15,282 bases of DNA from Ktedonobacteraceae bacterium (lineage in GTDB: Bacteria; Chloroflexota; Ktedonobacteria; Ktedonobacterales; Ktedonobacteraceae). The position numbers were made by a program, and so were the translations under genes. The notes under the pieces are model-generated. The model worked only from the letters and a program-made list of their open reading frames with translations, ran no database searches and was not told where the DNA came from. The DNA lies in contig JADBKA010000109.1 of the NCBI GenBank assembly GCA_014896635.1, positions 1-15,282 of the forward strand, given 5' to 3'. Shown here piece by piece: positions 7,360 through 13,971 of this stretch; position 1 is the first letter of the stretch; each line of letters opens with the position of its first letter.

Positions 7360-7758
7360 ATGGCAAACTATTATTGGCATCGCTTTAGCGCATCTGAATC
7401 CTTTACGCGCATCCAACGCGGGGAAAATCCCTGGGTTGCCTTTGGAGATTTTCTCGACGACTGGCGGCGGACACGCCCGGAAGATCGAGCGGCACTCGTT
7501 GAACAGGCACCAGAAAAATTTACAACGGAAGATGAGCAGCGGTGGGCGGCGCTTTTTGCTGCGACGGTTGAGTTCCTCTGTAAAGAGGAACAGCTACCTG
7601 TGCCTCGGTGGGTGACTTCCCCCCAGTTTTCCCTGCAAAAAGCGTGGTATCCAGAAGCCAGAACGGCCAATCTTCGCCGTCTTCAGGAAGAAACTACTCC
7701 TGAGCCGTTCGCCAGGCGGAACATCTTTAGCGGGGACCGCCTTCTTCAGCGCGTCTAG
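7360..7758 (+). CDS. partner protein of the NTase, 132 aa
   Basis: A 132-residue, mainly helical, tryptophan-rich protein. It has an N-terminal YYWHRFSASESF, NPWVAFGDFLDDWRR, then LPVPRWVTSPQFSLQKAWYP and the C-terminal motif FARRNIFSGDRLLQRV. A protein ending in a similar RRN(I/L)F segment is, as I recall, regularly encoded beside DUF6036-type NTases, so it is probably the second component (antitoxin or cofactor) of a two-gene module. It begins 18 bases after the NTase stop and is followed by a terminator, so the two form a compact operon. The ribosome site is weak (GAAAGAG 7351-7357). Function unknown. Confidence 0.75.
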   Translation: MANYYWHRFSASESFTRIQRGENPWVAFGDFLDDWRRTRPEDRAALVEQAPEKFTTEDEQRWAALFAATVEFLCKEEQLPVPRWVTSPQFSLQKAWYPEARTANLRRLQEETTPEPFARRNIFSGDRLLQRV

Positions 7759-7817
7759 CTCAAGATAACCACGCGCGTGCAGCTCGTAAAAGCCGTTTTC
7801 TGCTGTATATTCGTATG

Positions 7818-7847
7818 AACTGGAAAATGCCTTCCAGTTATCTTTTT
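7818..7847 (+). terminator. intrinsic terminator after the NTase module
   Basis: AACTGGAA (7818-7825) and TTCCAGTT (7832-7839) form an 8-bp stem with a 6-base loop. ATCTTTTT follows on the plus strand. It lies 60 bases after the end of the partner gene. The stem is AT-rich, so efficiency may be moderate. Confidence 0.6.
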
Positions 7848-7849
7848 CG

Positions 7850-8275
7850 TTACCTCTCAGGAGCCGACTCGTACTGAGCAGTCACGGCGAGCATCTCGTT
7901 CTCGCGCGCCAGCAACTCCTCTGGCGTCTCAGGAAAGAGCGGGCCAGAGAGATAGCCAATCAGCGCACCGAGCAGTTCCTCGACGCCTTCTTCGTCATCG
8001 GTCATATCGAGATGAAAATATCCCCAGTCATCAGGCAGGGCAATCGTCCCGATCACTTCGGAGATAGGGAGTTGCTGGCGCGGCTCCTCTGAGTAAGGCG
8101 GTTGCGATGACTGTGATGACTGTGACGGTGGCGGCATTTGCAAGAATTGCGGCGATTGTAGCGTCCAGTCATACAGTTGCCAGTAGTAGAGGCGGCGTCC
8201 GTCCTGGTAGCCCTGCCGCATACGCGGGTGATCAAGCACAAGCGTCACATTTCCCCACTCAATCTGTTCTGTCAT
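7850..8275 (-). CDS. hypothetical protein, 141 aa
   Basis: No family recognised. The N-terminal half has TLVLDHPRMRQGYQDGRR followed by the aromatic LYYWQLYDW. A low-complexity Pro/Ser/Gln linker (PPPSQSSQSSQPP) follows. The C-terminal half begins with LPISEVIGTIALPDDWGYF and ends in an acidic helix (PETPEELLARENEMLAVTAQ). AAGGAG 9 bases before ATG 8275 decides the start; the in-frame ATG at 8314 has none. The last 29 codons are duplicated at 6648-6734, on the far side of the NTase module. The stop codon lies just past that module's terminator, so the two units converge. Confidence 0.7.
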   Translation of the reverse strand: MTEQIEWGNVTLVLDHPRMRQGYQDGRRLYYWQLYDWTLQSPQFLQMPPPSQSSQSSQPPYSEEPRQQLPISEVIGTIALPDDWGYFHLDMTDDEEGVEELLGALIGYLSGPLFPETPEELLARENEMLAVTAQYESAPER

Positions 8276-8359
8276 GGTGTAAAACTCCTTCTTACTTTCC
8301 TCTAGGCGTTTCATAACACATTCTTCAAAAGCTGGCTTGTGCAGTCCTCCAGCGACAGA

Positions 8360-8430
8360 CAGTACAAGGAGTTTCGTTGCACATCATGCCAGCGACGCAC
8401 AACGAGGATGCACAAGCCTGTAGAGGATAA
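8360..8430 (+). other. partial copy of the HTH gene's leader with a 14-codon ORF
   Basis: CAGTACAAGGAGTT occurs at 8360-8373 and again at 8671-8684, directly before the HTH gene. In both copies ATGCCA follows after a short unrelated stretch (ATG 8386 and ATG 8695). The first ATG opens a 14-residue frame ending at 8428-8430. It may be the remnant 5' end of an earlier gene copy, or chance. The rest of 8276-8625 is AT-rich and holds no other coding signal. Confidence 0.3.
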
Positions 8431-8465
8431 TCCTCCACGCCTGGAACGGTGAAACAATATAGCTT

Positions 8466-8480
8466 GACTAGTTGCTAGTC
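8466..8480. promoter_or_regulatory. short palindrome, possible operator
   Basis: GACTAG TTG CTAGTC is a perfect 6-bp inverted repeat around 3 bases. It overlaps a TTGACT (8464-8469) that could be a -35, although no good -10 follows. It lies in the AT-rich leader region upstream of the HTH gene. Confidence 0.25.
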
Positions 8481-8625
8481 TTACCAGAAAGTCTCACAGT
8501 ACGTTTTTAATAGTACATCATAGACAGATAAAATTCAAGACTTATCGGACATTTATTTACTATCAGATAATGGGTAAAACTAGGCTATCAAGAAAGTAAC
8601 TTACTTCGGTATCGTAAGCATCACT

Positions 8626-8654
8626 TTGACATCTGCGGGAAACTGGTTTAAACT
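8626..8654 (+). promoter_or_regulatory. sigma-70-type promoter of the HTH gene
   Basis: TTGACA (8626-8631) is a perfect -35. TAAACT (8649-8654) follows after exactly 17 bases. The predicted start near 8661 leaves a short leader with AAGGAG (8677-8682) and ATG 8695. This makes the promoter a better reading of TTG 8626 than a start codon. Confidence 0.7.
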
Positions 8655-8694
8655 AGACGTTACAGACTTCCAGTACAAGGAGTTATCCCTACTT

Positions 8695-8904
8695 ATGCCA
8701 GATGCAAGACCAGATGACATGATCTCCACCAGTGAAGCAGGAAGAATGCTAGGCGTCACCCCAAAAACCATCATACGTATGATAGAGAGCGGAGAGATCC
8801 CTGGATATAGGGTAAATTTTGTGTGGAGACTGAGGCGAAGTGATGTGCTTGATTACCTCGAAACCCATCGTTACAGGCCCGATCAGCAGAAGGACAGCGA
8901 TTGA
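8695..8904 (+). CDS. excisionase-type helix-turn-helix DNA-binding protein
   Basis: A 69-residue protein consisting of one MerR/Xis-like winged HTH domain. ISTSEAGRMLGVTPKTIIRM forms the helix-turn-helix. IESGEIPGYRVNFVWRLRRS is the wing with its conserved Gly-Pro-Arg/Trp pattern. DVLDYLETHRY is the final helix. Such proteins bind DNA as recombination directionality factors, antitoxin-like regulators or simple repressors. AAGGAG (8677-8682) lies 12 bases before the ATG, a slightly long spacing. No recombinase gene is nearby. The protein ends over the start of a broken regulator remnant in another frame. Confidence 0.8.
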   Translation: MPDARPDDMISTSEAGRMLGVTPKTIIRMIESGEIPGYRVNFVWRLRRSDVLDYLETHRYRPDQQKDSD

Positions 8905-9323
8905 ACGAGAAGAGTCGCGGCAAATTACAGCCAACTGGATATATATGATGGAAAACCAGAATATGGTCCCTGTAGACAAAAAGCGGCGCTGGCTGCTGGC
9001 TCGCATCCTCGACATTCCACCTTTGTTATTAGGATTGGAAAGCATAGAAGAGGTTTTGCCGACGCATACCAGGCGGATATTTCAATGGGAGAGAGTAGAT
9101 ACAGTAGAATATCAAGCTGTATTGGAGCAATACTGCACATCTTGGGGAACTGGAAGGTGTTATGAAGCAGCACAGGATATTCGGCAGAGAATAGATAATC
9201 TCTTTAATGCATGTTCTACTCTATAGCAATATACGGAAAAGCACATTTGGTAATGACGCTTCGGTTGCCCAACTGGGTATCAAACTCCTCAGATTACAAC
9301 AACCTTCTCTGTTCGTAGAATGA
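8897..9323 (+). pseudogene. remnant of an HTH/TPR-type transcriptional regulator
   Basis: Frame 2 reads VPVDKKRRWLLARILDIPPL, then LLGLESIEEVL and EYQAVLEQYCTSWGTGRCYE, then AAQDIRQRIDNLFN, and stops at 9224-9226. This resembles the segment that follows the HTH domain in the large TPR regulators of Ktedonobacteria. Past base 9210 another frame continues with LLYSNIRKSTFGNDASVAQL and LRLQQPSLFVE to the TGA at 9321-9323, which suggests a frameshift near 9205-9222. The expected N-terminal HTH and the long TPR region are missing. The piece is far shorter than the family, and no ribosome site precedes it (possible ATGs at 8945 and 8948). It is a decayed fragment, though a short expressed product cannot be ruled out. 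Confidence 0.5.
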
Positions 9324-9559
9324 CAGGTTGATGATTCCAGGAAAAAATACGTAAAAAAGTAGGGATTCATCCCAATTGGCAGTGTCCTCACGCCGGTTTA
9401 TACTCTCTCCACGTCAGGGCAAGATGCGTGCCGCCACTGGTATTTCTCGCTGACGGTCCGGGAAAATCAATCTCGACAGAGCGGTATGCTTTGCCCATCT
9501 CTTCTTTTCAGGAGAGAGTGACGATAACAAGTTTGTAAGTTGTAAGAGGGTACTGAAAT
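9324..9559. other. intergenic region, no gene seen
   Basis: No coding signal on either strand. The only notable sequence is GGGCAAGATGCG at 9417-9428, which repeats the left arm of hairpin 4 at 2619-2630. It is followed 70 bases later by TTTGCCCATCT, similar to the bases that close that hairpin. This may be a degenerate copy of the same repeat. Confidence 0.35.
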
Positions 9560-9814
9560 ATGCTTGAATGTGTGACGCTGACGTTGCCAAAAATCGGCTG
9601 CCAGGGATGCATGAAAAGGGTGGTGACAGCACTGAGCGCCGTTCCCACCGTCGAAATAGTCGAGACCTCTGTCCCCGCTAAGGCTGTTTCATTGCGCTAC
9701 GAGAACGGCCAGGTGAATATGGAACAGATCGAGGCGGCCCTTCACTCCATTGGACACCGCATCGGCAAAAAAGAGGTGATCCGCCAGGATGCACCTCTTG
9801 CCTCTGCTCATTAG
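9560..9814 (+). CDS. heavy-metal-associated (HMA) domain protein
   Basis: An 84-residue single-domain protein. VTLTLPKIGCQGCMKRVVTA carries the CxxC pair of HMA domains (here GCQGCM). VSLRYENGQVNMEQIEAAL and HSIGHRIG follow, completing the ferredoxin-like fold of CopZ/MerP-type chaperones. These proteins bind Cu(I), Hg(II) or similar soft metals through the two Cys and pass them to transporters. No P-type ATPase is visible in the window. AAGAGGG lies about 8-10 bases before the ATG. The gene converges on the cysteine-cluster protein at 9916-10461; the 100 bases between contain only a weak 6-bp hairpin. Confidence 0.85.
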   Translation: MLECVTLTLPKIGCQGCMKRVVTALSAVPTVEIVETSVPAKAVSLRYENGQVNMEQIEAALHSIGHRIGKKEVIRQDAPLASAH

Positions 9815-9915
9815 CAAAGTCGATAATTCGCCAGGATGCCCTGGCAGTCCACGCTCGCCGTTGCGTGTTGTGCGGGCCGGGCTGCCGGGGCGGCCTGGTC
9901 TCCGCCTCTACAATT

Positions 9916-10461
9916 CTACGTGGAAGAGAGCGTGAAATGCTCACGCAGTGCCATCGGGCCATCGTAGCGCCATGCCGGCGGCGTCTGCCGGGGCGCCCCG
10001 TCCTGGACGAGCCGCGCGCGTTCCGGCGCAAACTCGACATGCAGTCTCGGCCCATCCGCGCCCATTGTGTAGCTCATCGGCAGAGCATAGACCGCCTTTC
10101 TGGTCGCAGCCGGCGCCGTAATTTCGGCTGGCATACTCTTCAGGTGATCTCTGAAGATATCGAGCAGGGTCGAGATCTGCTCCGCAGTTGCTCTTTCATC
10201 GATCAGGACGATTTCCTGCCAGGGTGCATTGCTTCCCTCACCTGCTGCCTGTGACAGGCTCAACAGCAGCATATCGCTCACATCGCTGCCATCAATGGTG
10301 CCGGTCTCGATGTGATAGCCACTCACACGCCAGCGTACGGGGCGCCCTGGTCTCTCGCACTCACAGGGGTCGCAATCGCAGGGGTCGCAGGGGCAGTCGC
10401 AGTCCCGCGCGCCGAAAGCCATGCCCTTGACTTTGTAACGTAGCTGAAGTTTTGCTGGCAT
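9916..10461 (-). CDS. cysteine-cluster protein, DUF1326-like
   Basis: A 181-residue soluble protein. Near the N-terminus seven cysteines (about 21, 23, 25, 28, 30, 33, 35) alternate with Asp and Pro in the pattern CxCxCxxCxCxxCxC. Then come VRWRVSGYHIETGTIDGSDV and DMLLLSLSQAAGEG, which resemble DUF1326 proteins, where a CxC cluster precedes a strand ending in G-x-idG-x-dvS. Middle and C-terminal strands include ALPMSYTMGADGPRLHVEFA. The cluster could bind a metal or an Fe-S centre; that is inference. AAGGAG 9 bases before ATG 10461 decides the start (ATG 10482 has none). The repeated CGCAGGGG units in the DNA come from the Cys/Asp-rich stretch. Confidence 0.7.
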   Translation of the reverse strand: MPAKLQLRYKVKGMAFGARDCDCPCDPCDCDPCECERPGRPVRWRVSGYHIETGTIDGSDVSDMLLLSLSQAAGEGSNAPWQEIVLIDERATAEQISTLLDIFRDHLKSMPAEITAPAATRKAVYALPMSYTMGADGPRLHVEFAPERARLVQDGAPRQTPPAWRYDGPMALREHFTLSST

Positions 10462-10670
10462 CGCTCTGTTCTCCTTGTGCATAATGTCAACGTTCGCGTG
10501 TCATAACAGTGTCATGCCCGTTGACCGTCCGTTGCTATTCAGGAACGCACTCCTTCTGTTTCTCTACATGATCCTGTACTATAAAGTAGTGTACCTGATA
10601 TTTTATCCAAAAATCTATCGGGAACACTACCTAGAACGTACGAAAAATACCTTAGGGTGTGTCTCTCGGT
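10462..10670. other. intergenic region between kinase and cysteine-cluster gene
   Basis: The gap of about 200 bases is AT-richer than its flanks and should hold the promoter of the cysteine-cluster gene. No clear -35/-10 pair, terminator or RNA gene could be fixed. A 68-codon plus-strand frame here has no ribosome site. Confidence 0.4.
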
Positions 10671-11885
10671 TTACCTGTTGAGCGGGCCGGTTGTCGTGAA
10701 AGGAAGCCTGACAGAGAAGGTGATGCCATTGTCAGCCGAAGATTCTACCCAGATTCGCCCGCTATGCCGTTCGACGATCTTTTTGCTCATTGCAAGGCCG
10801 AGTCCCCAACCGGGGATAGATGAATACTCTACATCAACTGTGCGATAAAACGGCTCAAAAATATGCTCCAGTTGCTCCTGTGAGAGCGCCGGGCATTCGT
10901 TGTGGACGCTCAGAACGGCAGAGCCATTCTCAACATCCACCCGTACATGAATGGGAGTATGTTCCGGCGAGTATTTGATGGCATTGCTCAGCAGATTCGT
11001 GAGCACCTGGGAGAGTCGTTTGTCGTCGGCGCGCAGCGGGAGAGGGCCAGCAGGTATCTCCAGTTCGATGGTGCGTCCTGAACGAGTATGCGCTTCCTCG
11101 ACGACATCGTGACAGAGGCTGCCCAGGTCGCAGGGGACCAGGTGGAACGGCTCCTCATCCGCGTAGATTTTACTCAAATCGAGCAAATTTTCGATTAATG
11201 AACGTAGATGATGTGCTCGCTCCTCGATCACTTCCAGGTGCTTATGCACCGTCGCGCAATTCTCAGGCGTTTCTCCGAATCTCTCCAGGCGCGCTAAGAG
11301 GAGCTGTGTACGACCAAGAATGGTGGTCAGGGGCGTCTTGAGTTCGTGTGAGGAGCGCGTGAGCACATAGTCTTTCAAGTAATTCGCCTGCTCAAGCTGG
11401 CTATTTACTCTGTGCAGCTCCGCGTTCGCGGCCTCTAGCTCCTGTGCATAGGTCTGGGCCGTCTGCTGAGCAGTGAGCAGGCGCCGGCGCCCTTTCTCCA
11501 TTCTGACGACTATCGCCAGTGCCAGCAGTTGTAGGAGAACGAAAGGTCCGATGATAATAATATCTCTCATCATATCAGGCGTCACGATACCAGGCGAGAG
11601 AAATACAACAATCACGATCACACCGAGCACCATCGAGAAGAGCGCCGGACCAGATCCCCATAGCAGGGCGATCAGGATAGAGATCATGCCAAAGGGCGCG
11701 CCGAGGAAAATCGGTGCATGAGGGAAAGTCTGGTCGATCTTTTCCAGCAGGGACAGGACGGCGACGAGCAGCAGGCTAAAAAAATATCCCATCACAGAAG
11801 CATACAGGCGGGTCGGGCGCCCGGTGGCAGGTGGGTCTCCGCCTTGATTGGATTGTGGCGCGTGACTGATAAGTTCTGCCGACAT
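10671..11885 (-). CDS. membrane sensor histidine kinase (orphan)
   Basis: A 404-residue kinase. Four hydrophobic segments (about residues 30-48, 60-78, 82-97 and 108-128) form a compact membrane region similar to KdpD/DUF4118 sensors. A coiled coil (about 135-170) follows, then the HisKA domain with SSHELKTPLT (phospho-acceptor His about 180). The ATPase domain has the N box LLSNAIKYSP and the G2 box GWGLGLA. The usual DxGxG of the G1 box reads HNECP; related kinases with HNEGP exist, but here the Asp is replaced by Asn and Gly by Cys. GGGAG 8 bases before ATG 11885 is better than any site for ATG 11900. No response regulator is adjacent, so the partner is elsewhere. Signal unknown. Confidence 0.85.
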   Translation of the reverse strand: MSAELISHAPQSNQGGDPPATGRPTRLYASVMGYFFSLLLVAVLSLLEKIDQTFPHAPIFLGAPFGMISILIALLWGSGPALFSMVLGVIVIVVFLSPGIVTPDMMRDIIIIGPFVLLQLLALAIVVRMEKGRRRLLTAQQTAQTYAQELEAANAELHRVNSQLEQANYLKDYVLTRSSHELKTPLTTILGRTQLLLARLERFGETPENCATVHKHLEVIEERAHHLRSLIENLLDLSKIYADEEPFHLVPCDLGSLCHDVVEEAHTRSGRTIELEIPAGPLPLRADDKRLSQVLTNLLSNAIKYSPEHTPIHVRVDVENGSAVLSVHNECPALSQEQLEHIFEPFYRTVDVEYSSIPGWGLGLAMSKKIVERHSGRIWVESSADNGITFSVRLPFTTTGPLNR

Positions 11886-11989
11886 AAAGAAATCTCCCAT
11901 CTTGATGTGCCATCACACGGGGTCATTCAGAGGATATGACTCGTCTACACGTAGGCACGCTCTGATATAGAGCCATGTTTCACCCGTTC

Positions 11990-13456
11990 TTAATACCAGC
12001 CCTCGCCGGCATAGAGGTGTCTGGGCCTGATGATCTGTGTCTCAACGACGGCGGGGGTGCGGTCGGCAGCGTGGCAGCAAAGGGCGAGACTGATCAGATA
12101 GTCGTCGTGACCTTCAGCCGGATCGACGTACATATCGAGCAGATTGGGCGCAGGTGAATGCTGGCGGGCGAGCGTAAGTTGCTTCCAGCATTCATCATAG
12201 CAGGCGGCAGGAGCATACTCGCGGCGGTAGAGTTTGAGCTGGCCGGAACTGATCATAGCGAGAAAGCGGTAGGTCAGTTTACTTTTAGTAGACCGCGAGA
12301 ACTGGAAAGGGCGTACGCGCTCTTCGCCCAGGCGCGCTGCTAGCAAAGAGGCCAGAACATCACCCAGGCCGGTACGATCAATTGCCAGGCTGCGAATATT
12401 CCAGTGCTCACAAATAGCGACCATCTGAGCGTATTGTTCTAAATAGTGCTTGCCCGTCCAGCAGTAGTGATGCACAATCTTGATTGAAGGCATGAGCAGC
12501 TCGTTGTAGGTGACTTTGCCGATGCTGATGACGGTGCTGTCATGTGCGCGTGCAGGCGTGATCTCGCCTGCTGTGGCCTGCTGTGGTCGCGCTTCGCCGC
12601 CCACATCCATGCCGGCAATGTAGACGCTCGAATCGTCGGGAGCGTCTTCCCAGTCGTGGCTCCCCTGCAAGAGCAGGCGCTGCTCTTCGCCGAGCAGGTG
12701 GCCGGCACCGCTGATCGGCAGCAGACGGTACTGTGTGCGAATGCTGGCGTGCTCTTCACCAAGCCGCTCGATTTCGTTTTCGACGAAGCGTTTGTAGTGG
12801 GGGTTGATGGTGGCGAGAGTGCGCCAGTCATGCTCGAAATGGCGGCGCATGCCGTCCCGCCGCTCCAATTCAAGGTTGCTCTCGCGCGTAATGGCGAGTA
12901 GCGTATTGTCGGTCCAGGCGGTGCCGTAAAGCACAGTAGTGGCATTGGTAGTAGAAGCCATCGGACGCAGGTCGCGGTTGAAGCGGTCGATAGAGACGTC
13001 CTGGGCCTCGTCGATTTCGAGTAGCAGGGAAGCGGTAGCGCCGACGATGCTGGCCTGCGGACTGGCGCTGAAGAACATGACGCGCGGGCCGACCAGTTTG
13101 CTCTTCTGCTCTTTGTCGGGCGCGAGACCCAGGATATAGCCGGCGCTCTGCCAGGCGCGTTCGCTCAACGTGGGGCTGCTATGGAGTAGCGCGTGCAGGC
13201 GCAGGCGACTGTTGATGATCTGCGGCGTGAAGGTTGGAGCAGCTTTGACGATGGTGCCTTCGCGGTTGTACGCCAGCAGATAAGCCTCGATGACGGCGCT
13301 GAGCTGGTTCTTGCCCATCTGTCGCGCCAGCATAACGCTGAAAGTCAGGCCGCGTCCGTGTGATACCGAGTCGATGATCGCCTCGCCAATTGCTTCCTGG
13401 TAGGGATAGAGCGGCGCGCCCAGCACACTGCGCGCAAATTCGCCGAGCGAGAGCAT
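11990..13456 (-). CDS. phage terminase large subunit
   Basis: A 488-residue DNA-packaging motor protein. The ATPase half has a Walker A variant LARQMGKNQ (about 43-51) and Walker B LLLEIDEAQD (about 144-152). The nuclease half has acidic residues in AGMDVGGE (Asp about 284), in AIDRTGLGD (Asp about 360) and in GHDDYLISLALC (Asp about 451-452). This is the RNase-H-like arrangement of TerL. It cuts concatemers and drives DNA into the prohead together with a small subunit and a portal; neither of those is in the window. Length is typical and the frame is intact. The ATG is 3 bases after the stop of the upstream tail-type gene, with GGAAG inside that gene's end, so it is translationally coupled. 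Confidence 0.9.
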   Translation of the reverse strand: MLSLGEFARSVLGAPLYPYQEAIGEAIIDSVSHGRGLTFSVMLARQMGKNQLSAVIEAYLLAYNREGTIVKAAPTFTPQIINSRLRLHALLHSSPTLSERAWQSAGYILGLAPDKEQKSKLVGPRVMFFSASPQASIVGATASLLLEIDEAQDVSIDRFNRDLRPMASTTNATTVLYGTAWTDNTLLAITRESNLELERRDGMRRHFEHDWRTLATINPHYKRFVENEIERLGEEHASIRTQYRLLPISGAGHLLGEEQRLLLQGSHDWEDAPDDSSVYIAGMDVGGEARPQQATAGEITPARAHDSTVISIGKVTYNELLMPSIKIVHHYCWTGKHYLEQYAQMVAICEHWNIRSLAIDRTGLGDVLASLLAARLGEERVRPFQFSRSTKSKLTYRFLAMISSGQLKLYRREYAPAACYDECWKQLTLARQHSPAPNLLDMYVDPAEGHDDYLISLALCCHAADRTPAVVETQIIRPRHLYAGEGWY

Positions 13457-13459
13457 CGT

Positions 13460-13900
13460 TCACGCTTCCAGCAGTTCAATAGCAATTTCGTAGGACGCGC
13501 CGGCGGGGCCGCCAGTGGCCAGGCTGATAAGTTGAGTACGCAGGTCGAGAATACGCTCCTCGTAAGAATCAAAATGCACAGAGATGGCGCCGCCGCTCAG
13601 CGGATCGCTGAAGAGGATGATGCCGCCGAGGCTGCCGGTGAAGCTGCTGCGCAAAGCGTCACGGTATTGCTGGCCGCTCTTGCCGGTAGAGATGCCGTCA
13701 TAGCGCGTGAGGTCGTTGAGGGCCAGGATGATCATGCTCCAGGTGCGTTTGCCAGGTCCGAGATCGACGTAGGACAGGGAGCCGTCGGCGCGATAGCTGG
13801 CGCGGCGGAGACGCGGCTGCCTGACGTGGTAACTGCCGGGCTTGACGAAGTAGCCATTGCCGTCGAGGATAATTTCGCAGTCGAGGCCGATGGTGGGCAT
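13460..13900 (-). CDS. phage tail-type structural protein
   Basis: A 146-residue beta-rich protein without membrane segments. It begins PTIGLDCEIILDGNGYFVKP, then VDLGPGKRTWSMIILALNDL, GGIILFSDPLSGGAISVHFD and SYEERILDLRTQLI, ending in YEIAIELLEA. The end resembles short tail or tail-completion proteins in which an SYEERI-type strand closes a beta domain. This is pattern resemblance only. ATG 13900 has AAGGAG 7 bases upstream; ATG 13924 does not. It overlaps nothing and is followed after 3 bases by the terminase gene, so it belongs to the same phage operon. Confidence 0.6.
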   Translation of the reverse strand: MPTIGLDCEIILDGNGYFVKPGSYHVRQPRLRRASYRADGSLSYVDLGPGKRTWSMIILALNDLTRYDGISTGKSGQQYRDALRSSFTGSLGGIILFSDPLSGGAISVHFDSYEERILDLRTQLISLATGGPAGASYEIAIELLEA

Positions 13901-13933
13901 GTGGTTGCTCCTTCGCTCTCTCAAGTCGCAAAG

Positions 13934-13957
13934 AGGGCAGTCGTCAAGGACTGCCCT
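13934..13957. repeat. 9-bp hairpin between two phage genes
   Basis: AGGGCAGTC (13934-13942) and GACTGCCCT (13949-13957) form a perfect stem with loop GTCAAG. It lies in the 71-base gap between the small membrane-protein gene and the tail-type gene. On the minus strand CTTTGC follows, too poor in T for a strong terminator. It may be an attenuator or an RNA-processing site within the operon. Confidence 0.5.
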
Positions 13958-13971
13958 GCTGCCTGGGAAGT

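Larger units (their letters stand above)
6648..7944. repeat. 87-base direct repeat bracketing the NTase module
   Basis: Copies at 6648-6734 and 7858-7944 are in the same orientation and differ at three positions. Similarity stops abruptly on both sides. The space between them, 6735-7857, holds exactly the two-gene nucleotidyltransferase module and its terminator. No integrase or transposase lies between them. Confidence 0.8.

Noticed and set aside
7331..7615. 94-codon plus-strand frame overlapping the NTase partner
   Set aside because: It is an overlapping frame. The 7360-7758 frame has the family-like composition and follows directly on the NTase.
8626..8694. TTG 8626 as start of the HTH gene
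   Set aside because: The same bases form a perfect -35 with a 17-base-spaced -10, and a better start with AAGGAG is at 8695.
10320..10400. CGCAGGGG-type DNA repeats as a tandem repeat or CRISPR-like array
   Set aside because: They fall in the Cys/Asp/Pro-rich part of a coding frame and simply reflect its codons.
10475..10681. 68-codon plus-strand frame between the kinase and cysteine-cluster genes
   Set aside because: No ribosome site, no family resemblance, and it overlaps the end of the kinase gene on the opposite strand.
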